DNA of 64,000 bases from Marinilabilia salmonicolor JCM 21150 (lineage in GTDB: Bacteria; Bacteroidota; Bacteroidia; Bacteroidales; Marinilabiliaceae). The stretch is from contig NZ_AJKI01000021.1 of assembly GCF_000259075.1 (NCBI RefSeq), positions 124,001 to 188,000 of the forward strand. The letters are read 5' to 3'. Under the pieces are notes generated by a model that did not search any database, was not told where the DNA came from, and worked only from the letters and a program-made list of their open reading frames with translations. The position numbers and the translations under genes are program-made. Numbering within the stretch: position 1 is the first letter of the stretch; the number at the start of each line of letters is the position of its first letter. Below, piece by piece: positions 55,266 through 64,000 of the stretch.

Positions 55266-56453
55266 TTATTTTTGAATTAACAATACTTCGTTATACATTT
55301 TTTCAAAAGCGTTGATTTGTCCGGAGAGTAAATGACTTTTTATTATCGTTTCTTTTGCTGCTTCTACAATAGCTGACAAGTCAACCTGATTATTAACAAC
55401 CTGAATCACAGCATTGGCAATTGCTTCGGGATCACGAACCGGAACCAACAATCCATTTTCTCCGTCTTTTATTACTTCAGCCATTCCACCACAATTGGTC
55501 GAAACAACAGGTACCTCCTGAGCCATGGCCTCCAAAACAACATTTGCTATTCCTTCTTCCACGCTGGGCAGCAAAAAGAGGTCAGCTTTTTGATAAAATC
55601 CCGGAATTTGATCGTGCGCAACTTTTTCCACAAATTCAACTTCGTTCTTCAAATCCAAATCATTAATCTGGAATAATAACTCTTCATTTGGTTTTCCGCC
55701 CACAATAAGATACTTAAACTTAATGCCTCTGTCTTTAAGAATCCGGCAAGCATCAAGAGCATAATGATAACCCTTTATCCAATTCTGACGACCTATAGAC
55801 AAAATATTCAGCACAGAATCAGAATCATATACTTTTAATTCCTTCTTCTCAGTAATTAAAGTTCTGCTTACAGCACTCGGTATTCGAAACACTTTTTCAA
55901 TATCTACTCCATATTTTTCCGCTTCGCTGGCCAATGCAAAAGAAACTGAATGAAATCCATCATAAACAGGGAACGTCTTTCTGTATTTCATGGCCAAAGC
56001 CTCATCTGCAACAGGGGAACAATTCACATGTGTTCCCCTAAAACTTGCCATAACTTTAACCCCGAAATGTTGTAAAAACAGCCATTGATCACCCTCTTTT
56101 ATCCATTGAATATGAAATACATCCGGCAAATAATTAACAACAATTAATCGCTGAACCAATCTATTTAAAGAATATTTGAACCCTTTTTTTCTATCAAAAC
56201 TATCTCTTACCAGACCCAGCACAGCAAAAGGCCTTAAAACTAACAATTTGGAGGCATTTAGCATTAGAGAAAAAACAGTTCCTAAAAAAGATTTTGGGAA
56301 ATAATGCACCCCGACATTAGAATGGTATTTGACTTGGGCTTTCTTTTTTCCGAATATTAATACAGTAAACCCAGGTTTTTCTGAGATTCCTTTTATTAAA
56401 TTCTCAATGAATGAAGTTGAAGGTATTTCACCGGTATAAATGGCTATCCTCAT
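55266..56453 (-). CDS. Family 4 glycosyltransferase
   Basis: The 395-residue GT-B enzyme begins RIAIYTGEIPSTSFIENLIKGI and has LNILSIGRQNWIKGYHYALDA and the donor motif VEEGIANVVLEAMAQEVPVVSTNCGGMAEVI, followed by DGENGLLVPVRD. WcaL-like by its overall pattern; acts on a lipid-linked oligosaccharide at the inner-membrane cytoplasmic face. Ends 5 bases before the exostosin pseudogene. Confidence 0.92.
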   Translation of the reverse strand: MRIAIYTGEIPSTSFIENLIKGISEKPGFTVLIFGKKKAQVKYHSNVGVHYFPKSFLGTVFSLMLNASKLLVLRPFAVLGLVRDSFDRKKGFKYSLNRLVQRLIVVNYLPDVFHIQWIKEGDQWLFLQHFGVKVMASFRGTHVNCSPVADEALAMKYRKTFPVYDGFHSVSFALASEAEKYGVDIEKVFRIPSAVSRTLITEKKELKVYDSDSVLNILSIGRQNWIKGYHYALDACRILKDRGIKFKYLIVGGKPNEELLFQINDLDLKNEVEFVEKVAHDQIPGFYQKADLFLLPSVEEGIANVVLEAMAQEVPVVSTNCGGMAEVIKDGENGLLVPVRDPEAIANAVIQVVNNQVDLSAIVEAAKETIIKSHLLSGQINAFEKMYNEVLLIQK

Positions 56454-56600
56454 GAAGATAGATTGTTAGATGATTGGAAATGAATCAATAACTCAGTTGG
56501 TCGCCAGTATCCAAATATCGCTCAAAGCAAAGAGCATGGAACAAAGCAGTCGGGCCAGACACCGATTCGTCATTTTTAACACTTATTCAAAGAGTGTCTG

Positions 56601-57983
56601 TTAATTTTTTTCAGAAAAAAGGCTCAACGTAAGCAACATACTCACGGTATGAGAGTAATAAACCTGATTTTTTTTTTGAAAATTTTGATAAAATTGCTTA
56701 GTTACATGAGGGGGAACAAGATCACTAAATGAGGCTTTTTTAAATAAATGTTTTTCAAGTTCTGCTGCATTATTTCTCCCTAGAAACTGATTTTCCCAGT
56801 TTCGCTGCACAAGCGACTGTCCTTTTATTTTTTTTTTCAAAATCCGGGAAGTTTTTCGTGCCGCCCTGTAGGGCCAATATTTGGGGTGGGAAAATGACTG
56901 GTATGAATATAAATTACATGGATCAAAATCCTGCCATTTAATAGCTGCCACATCGGGCGATCTGCGCTTTATATATTCAATTTGGATTTTCCGGCCCGCC
57001 AGATATTTCTCAGGTACAGTACAAATAAACTCGCACATCCGGTTGTCGTAATAAGGAAGTACAATTGGATGTCTGGACGAGAAAACAGCCAAATTGACGG
57101 AAGTCCACCTGGGAGCCCAATACAATGATTTAAAGGCCCTGATTCGGGCATTGGCGTTTTCTATATTAATGTTTCTCAGTAATTTCAACAGCCTGGAATC
57201 TAAATACTCAATAAAACCACCTTCCAGTTTCCAGGCATGCCATAACTCAGAGGCCAGTTCCAATCCACCTTTTTTAAGTATCTTCTTTTTCAGATACTCC
57301 AATTGTTCAGGTTCTGAAGCATCGTCCTTAATATTCATGTCATCAAATAAAACATCCCCCCAGTGTCCCAGGTAAAACAAATTACCAAGTTCTGAAATTT
57401 CATCAATAACCGCCATTTGTCGTGGATGGGTAAAATCGGAATAGCAATTATTTATTTGGGCCAGTTCATCAATCCTGTTCCATAAATATCCGCGCGGAAT
57501 TTCCAACTCTTTAAAAGGAAACCCACACTCCTTGGCAATTTTCTTTCCAAAGCCCGTTTCATCAAAGCTATGAGCAAACTTATAGCTGTAGCTGGCAACA
57601 TTCGGATGACCAATTGCTTTGAGAGCTAAAGCCTGTGATCGACTATCCAGCCCCCCCGACAATGGTAAAATAACATTTTTCCCATTGGTTTGCTCAGCGG
57701 TTATCGATTCCAACAGATTTGAGAATTCTTCCACTGCATCATCGAAAGATATATCTCTGGGCTTATAATACCAATTAAAATAAGGTTCCTCAACAGATAT
57801 TTCATCATTCTCATTAAGAGAATATGTTGTTGCAGGAGGCACCACTTTTAAATCTTTCCAAAATGTATCTCTGTCAAGGAAAAACCCCGTAGCTACAAAC
57901 AATGCAATGGCCTTATAGTCAAGCTCATGCCGTTCATTTTCTTTATAGAAAACAGGATTAACCGGAATAATCGGATTCTGCAT
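56601..57983 (-). CDS. AsnB-like protein lacking a glutaminase domain
   Basis: The 460-residue protein has the ATP pyrophosphatase loop ILPLSGGLDSRSQAL (SGGLDS at 109-114), DETGFGKKIAKECG and the C-terminal LPYYDNRMCEFICTVPEKYLAGRKIQIEYIKR of the asparagine synthetase family. The N-terminal amidotransferase domain with catalytic Cys2 is missing; only its last segment (RDTFWKDLKVVPPATTYSL) remains. Without it, ammonia must come from elsewhere, or another nucleophile is used. In polysaccharide loci such proteins are proposed to amidate uronic acids. A truncated start is unlikely because stop codons precede it in frame. Confidence 0.85.
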   Translation of the reverse strand: MQNPIIPVNPVFYKENERHELDYKAIALFVATGFFLDRDTFWKDLKVVPPATTYSLNENDEISVEEPYFNWYYKPRDISFDDAVEEFSNLLESITAEQTNGKNVILPLSGGLDSRSQALALKAIGHPNVASYSYKFAHSFDETGFGKKIAKECGFPFKELEIPRGYLWNRIDELAQINNCYSDFTHPRQMAVIDEISELGNLFYLGHWGDVLFDDMNIKDDASEPEQLEYLKKKILKKGGLELASELWHAWKLEGGFIEYLDSRLLKLLRNINIENANARIRAFKSLYWAPRWTSVNLAVFSSRHPIVLPYYDNRMCEFICTVPEKYLAGRKIQIEYIKRRSPDVAAIKWQDFDPCNLYSYQSFSHPKYWPYRAARKTSRILKKKIKGQSLVQRNWENQFLGRNNAAELEKHLFKKASFSDLVPPHVTKQFYQNFQKKNQVYYSHTVSMLLTLSLFSEKN

Positions 57984-58151
57984 AAAAATATTTATTGGAT
58001 ATTACTAAAAATAGAGTCAACTATTTTCTATTACAAAGCTTAGCCGCAACTATCCCTTTATCTCATATCGAAAATTCACGAAATCTATACCCCTTTAAAA
58101 AACATTAGAAAAGAATAGCCCTTTATTTAAAGAAAATCAAACAGTTATTTT

Positions 58152-58709
58152 TTAAAAAAGCTTTAGAAAACTGTTGTCATATTTTAAGCTATATATCTTA
58201 CGTTTTAGTACAAAGCCGGATTTCTCTAGAGCCCTTTGATTTGAGAAATTTTTACTATCCGTATATTCCCAGGCTCTTTGAAATCCTGTTCGTTTTTTTT
58301 CACTTAGCAAATACCAATTCATATAGGTACTGATTCCCTGACTCTGAAAATCATTGGCTACTCTCAAATCATAACACCAAAAATCTTTAGGTTCAATTTT
58401 AATGGTATTTCCTATCTGTTGAAATGGATGTCTCCCTTGCCATTGAACCCATTCATAACCCACAACTCTATCATCAACCAAACTGATATAACAAATATCC
58501 CCATTATCAAAACGTTTCTGAATCTTTTCCAATTTAACAGGCCAAACATCCAATAATCGCTCTTGTTCTTCTTTTTTTAGCTTCTGAACGACCAAATCGG
58601 GTCTTTTGTAGGGTTCCCGCAAGTTTGTTAATTCATGAACATAAAAAAAGGTAACAGTTATGGAAAAATGGCGTGCTTGTAGAAGCTTTCTTAACTTGTA
58701 AGTTATCAT
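58152..58709 (-). CDS. GNAT family N-acetyltransferase
   Basis: The 185-residue protein shows VVGYEWVQWQG, DFWCYDLRVANDFQSQGISTYMNWYLL (acetyl-CoA loop) and YTDSKNFSNQRALEKSGFVLKRKIYSL, the usual C-terminal GNAT block. It probably transfers an acyl group to a sugar amine. It lies 21 bases behind the FemAB-like gene. Confidence 0.82.
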   Translation of the reverse strand: MITYKLRKLLQARHFSITVTFFYVHELTNLREPYKRPDLVVQKLKKEEQERLLDVWPVKLEKIQKRFDNGDICYISLVDDRVVGYEWVQWQGRHPFQQIGNTIKIEPKDFWCYDLRVANDFQSQGISTYMNWYLLSEKKRTGFQRAWEYTDSKNFSNQRALEKSGFVLKRKIYSLKYDNSFLKLF

Positions 58710-58730
58710 AAAAAATAATTTTCTTATCCA

Positions 58731-59795
58731 CTATCTGGCGGAAACTTCTTTTTTAATTTTTACCCACCTGACAAGCAAACCTCTCCATCCAAATCTCTTC
58801 CGTTGATCCATCAGATAGTCAAATGCAACCAATAGTTTATTGTATATCCCATGTGCCAAATAATATCGATAATTATTTTGAACCTCTTTAGTCCAATGAA
58901 ATTTATACCTCTCAGTTCCTCTAAGCATGTCAAATTGATAAATTCCATTTTCTATAAGATGCTTAATTGTCTCGGCAAATAAAATACTACCAATAGAGAT
59001 TTTAGGATTATATGAAGACTCTATTCCCGCATTAATAAATGCATAAGAATCTGGTTGCACAAGGCCGTAGTGAATACCAATACATTTATTCTCATGCCAT
59101 GCTTCAGTGAATAATACATCCCCATTTCCCGACATCATCAATGATTTATGAAATTCGATACTACTTTCCGTAAGAAAAGCAGACAATATACCTTTTTCTT
59201 CAGCTCTTAGAGAATGTAAATGATACAATCGGTCAACAATAGAGCTGTCAAACATCTCATCTTTATTATTTATTATTCTTATTCTCACATCAGATCTTTC
59301 TGCCAAATTTAAATCTCGACGTAAAGTCTTTTTGAAAGATCTACTCAGCCTGTTAATGTATTCATCGTAACTTGCCGGCAAATAAATCACAGGACAAGAA
59401 TATTGCTTTTGAGAGAAAATAAAAAAATCATTTGGCGAGCCTATTGTTTTAAAATGTGACAATTGCAAGGTTCTAAATTTCAGAACAAGTTTCTTTAAAA
59501 ATAGGGTAATAATTTCATCCCTATTACAATCAGGATTAACAATAAAATCCAGGTTATCAAAACTCCGGAAATCCAAATTATAAAATTTACCACCTCTAAT
59601 TTGGCAAGGTAAAGCAGCAAATATTCGGGATTCATTTCTTAACCATGCAATGGAAACATCTTTCCCAAAAACATTTTGTAAAGTTTCAATAACAGTTACA
59701 CCATAATAAACCGGTTTGTAAAAGGCCTTTTGATAAAAATATCTATAATCCTCTTTATTTTTATCATCAAACTTTTCAACCTTTAGTTCAGTCAT
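58731..59795 (-). CDS. FemAB/GNAT-like acyltransferase
   Basis: The 354-residue protein has the double-GNAT character of FemAB-like enzymes: YDEYINRLSRSFKKTLRRDLNLAER, LHSLRAEEKGILSAF, CIGIHYGLVQPDSYAFINAGIESSYNPKISIGSILFAETIKHLIENG and FDMLRGTERYKFHWTKE. This segment pattern is typical of acyltransferases in exopolysaccharide loci. Start at the ATG 59795; the frame runs two codons further only by a TTG. Confidence 0.85.
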   Translation of the reverse strand: MTELKVEKFDDKNKEDYRYFYQKAFYKPVYYGVTVIETLQNVFGKDVSIAWLRNESRIFAALPCQIRGGKFYNLDFRSFDNLDFIVNPDCNRDEIITLFLKKLVLKFRTLQLSHFKTIGSPNDFFIFSQKQYSCPVIYLPASYDEYINRLSRSFKKTLRRDLNLAERSDVRIRIINNKDEMFDSSIVDRLYHLHSLRAEEKGILSAFLTESSIEFHKSLMMSGNGDVLFTEAWHENKCIGIHYGLVQPDSYAFINAGIESSYNPKISIGSILFAETIKHLIENGIYQFDMLRGTERYKFHWTKEVQNNYRYYLAHGIYNKLLVAFDYLMDQRKRFGWRGLLVRWVKIKKEVSAR

Positions 59796-59822
59796 ATTCA
59801 AAAAAATTCAATTAAAACTCAA

Positions 59823-60989
59823 TTACATTTTTACATTTTTTAAAATGTACTCTCTGGTTCTACTGTATCCTAAAAGAGTTAATTTATTTTTCATTCCAGA
59901 GAAGAAATCAGTGTACCACCCATCATTCTTAATTGCTTCAGCAAGTTCAAAAGAAGTTAAAAATTGGACATTCAGCTTTTTTGTCAAATTATCAAGTAAA
60001 AATCTTAGTTCCTTAAGTCCAGTTTCTCTAAAAGAGCCAACATAATTAATTCTATGACTATCTATTATTACAGGAATACGACTTTCAATTAATCTATGGG
60101 CATTAGCCAAAGCTGCTTCTGCCTTCCAACCCACCACATTTCGAGCTGGTTCGAACTTCACGTTACGGCCCAATCCAACCAAACCAGGATATAAACGGCT
60201 ACCAATTGGTAAGTTTCTGTATTTTTTTTTATTTTTTTTCTTAAATATCTGTAAATTCATACCCTGCAAAGTGGTAAAACCCAACTCGTTGAATTGGTGA
60301 CAAATAGATGGAGGCAAGATATATTGCGGAGCAATTGTGCTTAATGGAGAAAAATCAAAAACAGCCTTAAACTCTTCAACTCCTTTTGAAATCCAGTCTT
60401 TAATTTGTTGCGGGCTGTAATTTATATTGTTTTCCCATTCCATATATTCACTATGCAATCTCCACCCACCTTCTTTTAAGTTATTCAGCCCTCCGTTCCA
60501 ATGTGCTTCAAAAATCAATCGACTCTTTTCATTTTCTTGTAAATCCTGAAGCAATCTCTCGGCATTAAAATGTAACCTACCATGGTATTGTGGAACAAAA
60601 ACCTCCGCTTCAACTCCGCTTAGCCACGAAGATTTAATTTGATCCGAAAAACCAGAAATCGGTTTTAAGCAAAGTTCTGTAAAACCATTCTGAATTGTTG
60701 CTTCAAAATCGGGCATAGAAGTAATGAAATTTGCAACTATTTTAGGATTTCTACCCGTAGAATCATGGTATTGCATCAATAACTCAAAAAAATCTTTCAG
60801 TTCAGATGATGTTTCTAGTTGATCAAATGCCCAAACTTTTGGTGTACCTAACTTAGATATTAGTGATTTTTCAGCTGGTGCTCTCCACATCCCCCAATCA
60901 TCACTTTCAAAAACAACGATAGGCTCTTCGAAACGGACATTCGACCAATGTCTGACTCGACCTTTAAGTCTTTTAATGAGTTGAACCAT
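59823..60989 (-). CDS. Polysaccharide deacetylase-like protein
   Basis: The 388-residue protein shows an Asp-Asp motif in VVFESDDWGMWRAP and a His-x3-His in VPQYHGRLHFN, as in the NodB fold, plus RNVVGWKAEA and VPVIIDSHRINYVG-type later blocks. No signal peptide is seen. It is distant from the deacetylase at 44569. Its ATG overlaps the stop of the sulfotransferase gene by one base. Confidence 0.75.
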   Translation of the reverse strand: MVQLIKRLKGRVRHWSNVRFEEPIVVFESDDWGMWRAPAEKSLISKLGTPKVWAFDQLETSSELKDFFELLMQYHDSTGRNPKIVANFITSMPDFEATIQNGFTELCLKPISGFSDQIKSSWLSGVEAEVFVPQYHGRLHFNAERLLQDLQENEKSRLIFEAHWNGGLNNLKEGGWRLHSEYMEWENNINYSPQQIKDWISKGVEEFKAVFDFSPLSTIAPQYILPPSICHQFNELGFTTLQGMNLQIFKKKNKKKYRNLPIGSRLYPGLVGLGRNVKFEPARNVVGWKAEAALANAHRLIESRIPVIIDSHRINYVGSFRETGLKELRFLLDNLTKKLNVQFLTSFELAEAIKNDGWYTDFFSGMKNKLTLLGYSRTREYILKNVKM

Positions 60990-61822
60990 TATAATTGAGA
61001 TAGAGGATAAGGATTATTGGGAAATTTACTTAAGATAGCTTTCATAGTGCTTTTTTGTAGTTCTGTCATTTTTTTTTCAGATTCCTTATGCTTATTTCGG
61101 ATTACACTTCTGGGATGAGTTTTACTACTAGGTCTACTGAGTCTGTAATTCAAATCAGAAGGTATTACCATACCTGCATTTTTCATTACTTCACCAACTA
61201 AAGAATAATTTGAACTTAAATCCTCATATCGGTAAAGTGGCACTCCGTCAATAGCCGGGAAAAGAGCATTTTCAATGGCCCAACGTATGACCAAACTTTC
61301 AAATTCATCATATTTTTCGCTCAGATCAATTTGAGCATTAGCCAAGACATATTTAAAGAGTTCCTCATTAGCAGCAAAATGATTCAACTCAAACAACCAT
61401 GGAAATTTAACTCTCAACTGTGAGAGAAGTACACTTTCAGGATTTCTAACAATTTTTATGACAGGCACTTGAATATTTTTTAACAAATATTCGATGGCCA
61501 AATTTGAGCGAATCAATTTAATTATATAAAACTTGGTAAGAAAAGGCCAAAGATGAATTTTAAACTTTCGAAAACTATGCTGAGCAATCCAGTCATTATC
61601 AATACGATTTCTTAATAATTTTGCAAAAAAACGTTCTAAATCAGGACAATGTTCACTTCCTTTTAACCACCTATCTGCAATAAGTTTACCCTCTTTCACA
61701 TGGTTCGGATGATCCGGCTCAAATAAAAGGCGATAACCTCTCTGATGGGAAATTGATTCAGAAAGCCAGCTGGTTCCACTACGAGCTGACCCCATAATGA
61801 TAAGGTGTTTGTTGTACTTCAT
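60989..61822 (-). CDS. Sulfotransferase family protein
   Basis: The PAPS 5'-phosphosulfate loop is MGSARSGTSWLSESIS at the N-terminus, and the 3'-phosphate motif is VIKIVRNPESVLLSQL (about 120-135). About 277 residues from the ATG at 61822; the frame is open upstream to 61912 but the extra residues precede the P-loop strand by too much. It would put sulfate on the polysaccharide. PAPS synthesis genes (cysD/N/C) are not in this window. Confidence 0.85.
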   Translation of the reverse strand: MKYNKHLIIMGSARSGTSWLSESISHQRGYRLLFEPDHPNHVKEGKLIADRWLKGSEHCPDLERFFAKLLRNRIDNDWIAQHSFRKFKIHLWPFLTKFYIIKLIRSNLAIEYLLKNIQVPVIKIVRNPESVLLSQLRVKFPWLFELNHFAANEELFKYVLANAQIDLSEKYDEFESLVIRWAIENALFPAIDGVPLYRYEDLSSNYSLVGEVMKNAGMVIPSDLNYRLSRPSSKTHPRSVIRNKHKESEKKMTELQKSTMKAILSKFPNNPYPLSQL

Positions 61823-62048
61823 AAATTCATCAGTTAAAATGATTTCCTTAATGCTTGACAATTCAGCAACCAGACAAAAGAAAGCTTGATTTGAAAAAAA
61901 TGGATCATGCATTACGATCCAACATGCATTGCATTGATGATTGGGAGAGCTATTCCAAAGAGGTTCCCATTGAAACCTAGCCAGGGCTACATTTTTGATC
62001 TCTCCTTAAAAAGTGGTTTATTTTATGTGTATTGGTTATAGGTAACAA

Positions 62049-63170
62049 TTACCTGGTGTTTTTCATTTTTTCTATAATAAAACTATATATAATTTCATGC
62101 TCTTTAGCCACATTGGGCAAATGAAAAAAATCATACATCCTCTTCCTTAAAGCACTACCAATTTCATCTAATTCAGATTTAGTTTTATTTGAAACAACTC
62201 TTAACAACTTCAAAAATGATTCCTCTGAATGAGGATCAAAGAGTAATTCTCCATTTCCTAATACAAACCTCAATCCGGGAACATCTGAGCCAATAGAGGG
62301 AATTCCAAAAGCACAGGCTTCCATACATGCGACCCCAGATGCCTCTGATAGACTGGGTTGAACATACAGGTCAGCAATTCTGAGATATTTTTCAACATTC
62401 ATCGTTTTTCCAGTCAAAGTAATATGCTTTTCATATCCCAAGCGTTTTATCAAATTTCTGATAAAAGTTCCGTACTCAGTGGAATCATCACCGACAATGA
62501 ATAAATGATACTTTTCCGGGTGATCGATTTTAGCAAACGCATTTACCAATAATTCAATATTCTTTATCGGTACCAGATTCGCGATAGTAAGGAAAACGAA
62601 CTTATTCTCAACCCCGAAATATTCTTTGAGTTCCGATCTACTTAATAAACTTTTCTTTCTTTCTATTTCTGTTATATTAGGACCAAGTCCGACACATTTT
62701 GTTGTTTTCATAGAAAGAGGAAAAAGATCAGTCATCTCAGGATTTAAAATAAAGGTATAAGATGCCAACTTGTCTCTAATTGTCCAATGTTTATTCCAGG
62801 TCATACTTTTTTTAGTATAAACCCAGGGAATTCCAGCAAATCTGGCAGAAAGTGGCTCAAACCAATCACTTTTCCAGTCAAAGGAGTGTATTATATCAAA
62901 TTTTTCGAGGGCAAAAAACCGGGAGTTCTGAAACATCATTTTCATTTCCCTAAAATAATTATTCCTCCTTGGAGCTGTTGTTCTTATATAAAGAGGATAT
63001 CCCAATTGCTCCACATATTTAAAAAAATCCCCCCTTGTATGTTCGCAACAAATAGCTGGGGCAAATAATTCATTATCCAATTCTTTTATTAAATCAATCA
63101 TGTGCTTGCCACTGCCAGCAGAATCGAAATTGGGAATTGTGAATAAAATTTTAATTTTATCACCTATCAT
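62049..63170 (-). CDS. Family 4 glycosyltransferase
   Basis: The 373-residue GT-B enzyme has the acceptor loop PNFDSAGSGKHMIDLIKEL, FVFLTIANLVPIKNIELLVNAF and the donor motif LSEASGVACMEACAFGIPSIGSDVPGL. Ends are complete; gap to the flippase gene is 79 bases. Confidence 0.92.
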   Translation of the reverse strand: MIGDKIKILFTIPNFDSAGSGKHMIDLIKELDNELFAPAICCEHTRGDFFKYVEQLGYPLYIRTTAPRRNNYFREMKMMFQNSRFFALEKFDIIHSFDWKSDWFEPLSARFAGIPWVYTKKSMTWNKHWTIRDKLASYTFILNPEMTDLFPLSMKTTKCVGLGPNITEIERKKSLLSRSELKEYFGVENKFVFLTIANLVPIKNIELLVNAFAKIDHPEKYHLFIVGDDSTEYGTFIRNLIKRLGYEKHITLTGKTMNVEKYLRIADLYVQPSLSEASGVACMEACAFGIPSIGSDVPGLRFVLGNGELLFDPHSEESFLKLLRVVSNKTKSELDEIGSALRKRMYDFFHLPNVAKEHEIIYSFIIEKMKNTR

Positions 63171-63249
63171 GAATCTGAGTTTTTCAAACTAAAAAATTAC
63201 CTCTCAAGTATACTACTACAATGGTTGTAGTTTATAGCCAAACCCATTA

Positions 63250-64000
63250 TTAGGAAAAATGACCCTTCCATAAAGTTTTTACCTCATTTTTGGCATACCT
63301 GAACCCCTCAATATTAAACAAATACCCCCCCCCAACAAACAACAAAACAAAAGCCACGGTCCTAAATAAAAATTCCACAACCATACTATCCAACTCGATG
63401 TACCTGAGTAAAACATAAAGAACAGTTACAATCCCTCCAAGTTTTAAAATTGAAATAAGAGCAACCATACTACTTAAATTAACGTATTTCTGTATAACAA
63501 TTAATCGAAAAAAATAACTTAGATACTTAAATCCAACAAATGCATACAAATATTCAATTAACCCATATTTAATACCAAATATCATTGCAAAAAATATAGC
63601 AGAACGATCAAAAATCGTTAAATAAGTCAACATCCGTATATTTCCAATGCCTTTTAATAAAGAAGTAACCAATACCGAAAATGGGAATAAGGGTAATAAA
63701 AATAACAAGATTCTCAAATAAGGAACACTTTCTATCCATTTTTCGGAATAAAGAATAACAACCAGGTTTTCAGCAGAAAGATACATGACACCAAAAATCA
63801 GAATGGTTAAAAAATTTAATAGATGCAATAACTGAAAAAATGATTCTTCTATTTTTGAGAGACTGGACTGAAGCTGCGAAAAGATTGGAAACATTGGCTG
63901 AGAGATGGGCAAAATAAAAGTGTTTTGGGGTAATTCTTCCAGGCTTTTGGCCCTATTGAATAACCCAAGAGTGCCTGCATCAAATATTTTACCAATTACC
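63250..64000 (-). CDS. Oligosaccharide flippase (Wzx), 5' end outside the window
   Basis: The frame stays open to the window edge (VIGKIFDAGTLGLFNRAKSLEELP just inside it), so the N-terminal part is missing. The visible 249 residues show the lipopolysaccharide/Wzx flippase pattern: FNRAKSLEELPQNTF, MFPIFSQLQ, then six or so membrane helices. It moves undecaprenyl-linked repeat units to the periplasm, completing the Wzx-Wzy-Wzc-Wza set. The C-terminal half is intact. Confidence 0.9.
   Translation of the reverse strand, partial: VIGKIFDAGTLGLFNRAKSLEELPQNTFILPISQPMFPIFSQLQSSLSKIEESFFQLLHLLNFLTILIFGVMYLSAENLVVILYSEKWIESVPYLRILLFLLPLFPFSVLVTSLLKGIGNIRMLTYLTIFDRSAIFFAMIFGIKYGLIEYLYAFVGFKYLSYFFRLIVIQKYVNLSSMVALISILKLGGIVTVLYVLLRYIELDSMVVEFLFRTVAFVLLFVGGGYLFNIEGFRYAKNEVKTLWKGHFS

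Noticed and set aside
1-64000. CRISPR arrays, complete prophages or complete insertion sequences
   Set aside because: No regularly spaced direct repeats, no cas, phage or transposase proteins were found in any of the translated genes.

Overview
The window is chromosomal DNA of a Bacteroidetes (Bacteroidota) bacterium, most likely a free-living member of the Marinilabiliales/Prolixibacteraceae type. The class assignment rests on TTTG-N18-20-TAnnTTTG promoters instead of TTGACA/TATAAT, A-rich weak Shine-Dalgarno regions, family-typical proteins (DUF4199, DUF3244, LytTR membrane regulators, beta-barrel receptors with a carboxypeptidase-regulatory-like N-terminus) and tRNAs without encoded CCA. 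The order-level guess is inference.

Left part (1-8.1 kb): a nested palindromic repeat, then aconitase (acn), a Dps ferritin, an ATP-cone/Mrr-nuclease fusion protein, a tRNA-like remnant, and a leftward pair made of an outer-membrane receptor and a membrane-bound LytTR regulator.

Sulfur block (8.6-16.0 kb): a rightward operon of a Met8-like siroheme enzyme, cysJ, cysI and a CysG-like fusion, preceded by a Met/Cys-rich 33-codon leader ORF. The leader RNA can form three mutually exclusive hairpins (1:2, 2:3, 3:4) ending in an intrinsic terminator, a complete trp-like attenuator that would sense Met/Cys supply. This is the most striking signal here. Converging on it is an rrf2-cysK operon whose Rrf2 frame is broken at an A8 tract and is restored by one extra base.

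Middle (16-27 kb): small secreted and STAS-like proteins, a membrane-anchored TPR/HTH regulator with a BamA-like barrel, miaA with a translationally coupled upstream gene, a Nudix hydrolase, a leftward DUF4199/GtrB-like/methyltransferase operon, SRP RNA, a six-tRNA cluster (Thr-Tyr-Thr-Tyr-Gly-Gly, visibly duplicated) and a Sua5/YrdC-type tRNA modification gene.

Right part (27-64 kb): a large exopolysaccharide locus. Wza-like export protein and Wzc-like tyrosine kinase run rightward. A long leftward array encodes the Wzx flippase (cut by the window end), glycosyltransferases of GT2 and GT4 type, a Wzy polymerase, an initiating PglC-like phosphoglycosyl transferase, a CapD-type dehydratase, an aminotransferase, two MBOAT/SGNH acyl-transfer pairs, a CapK-like ligase, an ACP with a secreted SGNH-like lipoprotein, deacetylases, GNAT/FemAB-like acyltransferases, an AsnB-like amidotransferase and a sulfotransferase. 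Together they predict a heavily decorated (acylated, deacetylated, amidated, possibly sulfated) Wzx/Wzy-dependent polysaccharide. Two decayed genes (an exostosin-family glycosyltransferase and a beta-barrel remnant) show that the locus has been remodelled.
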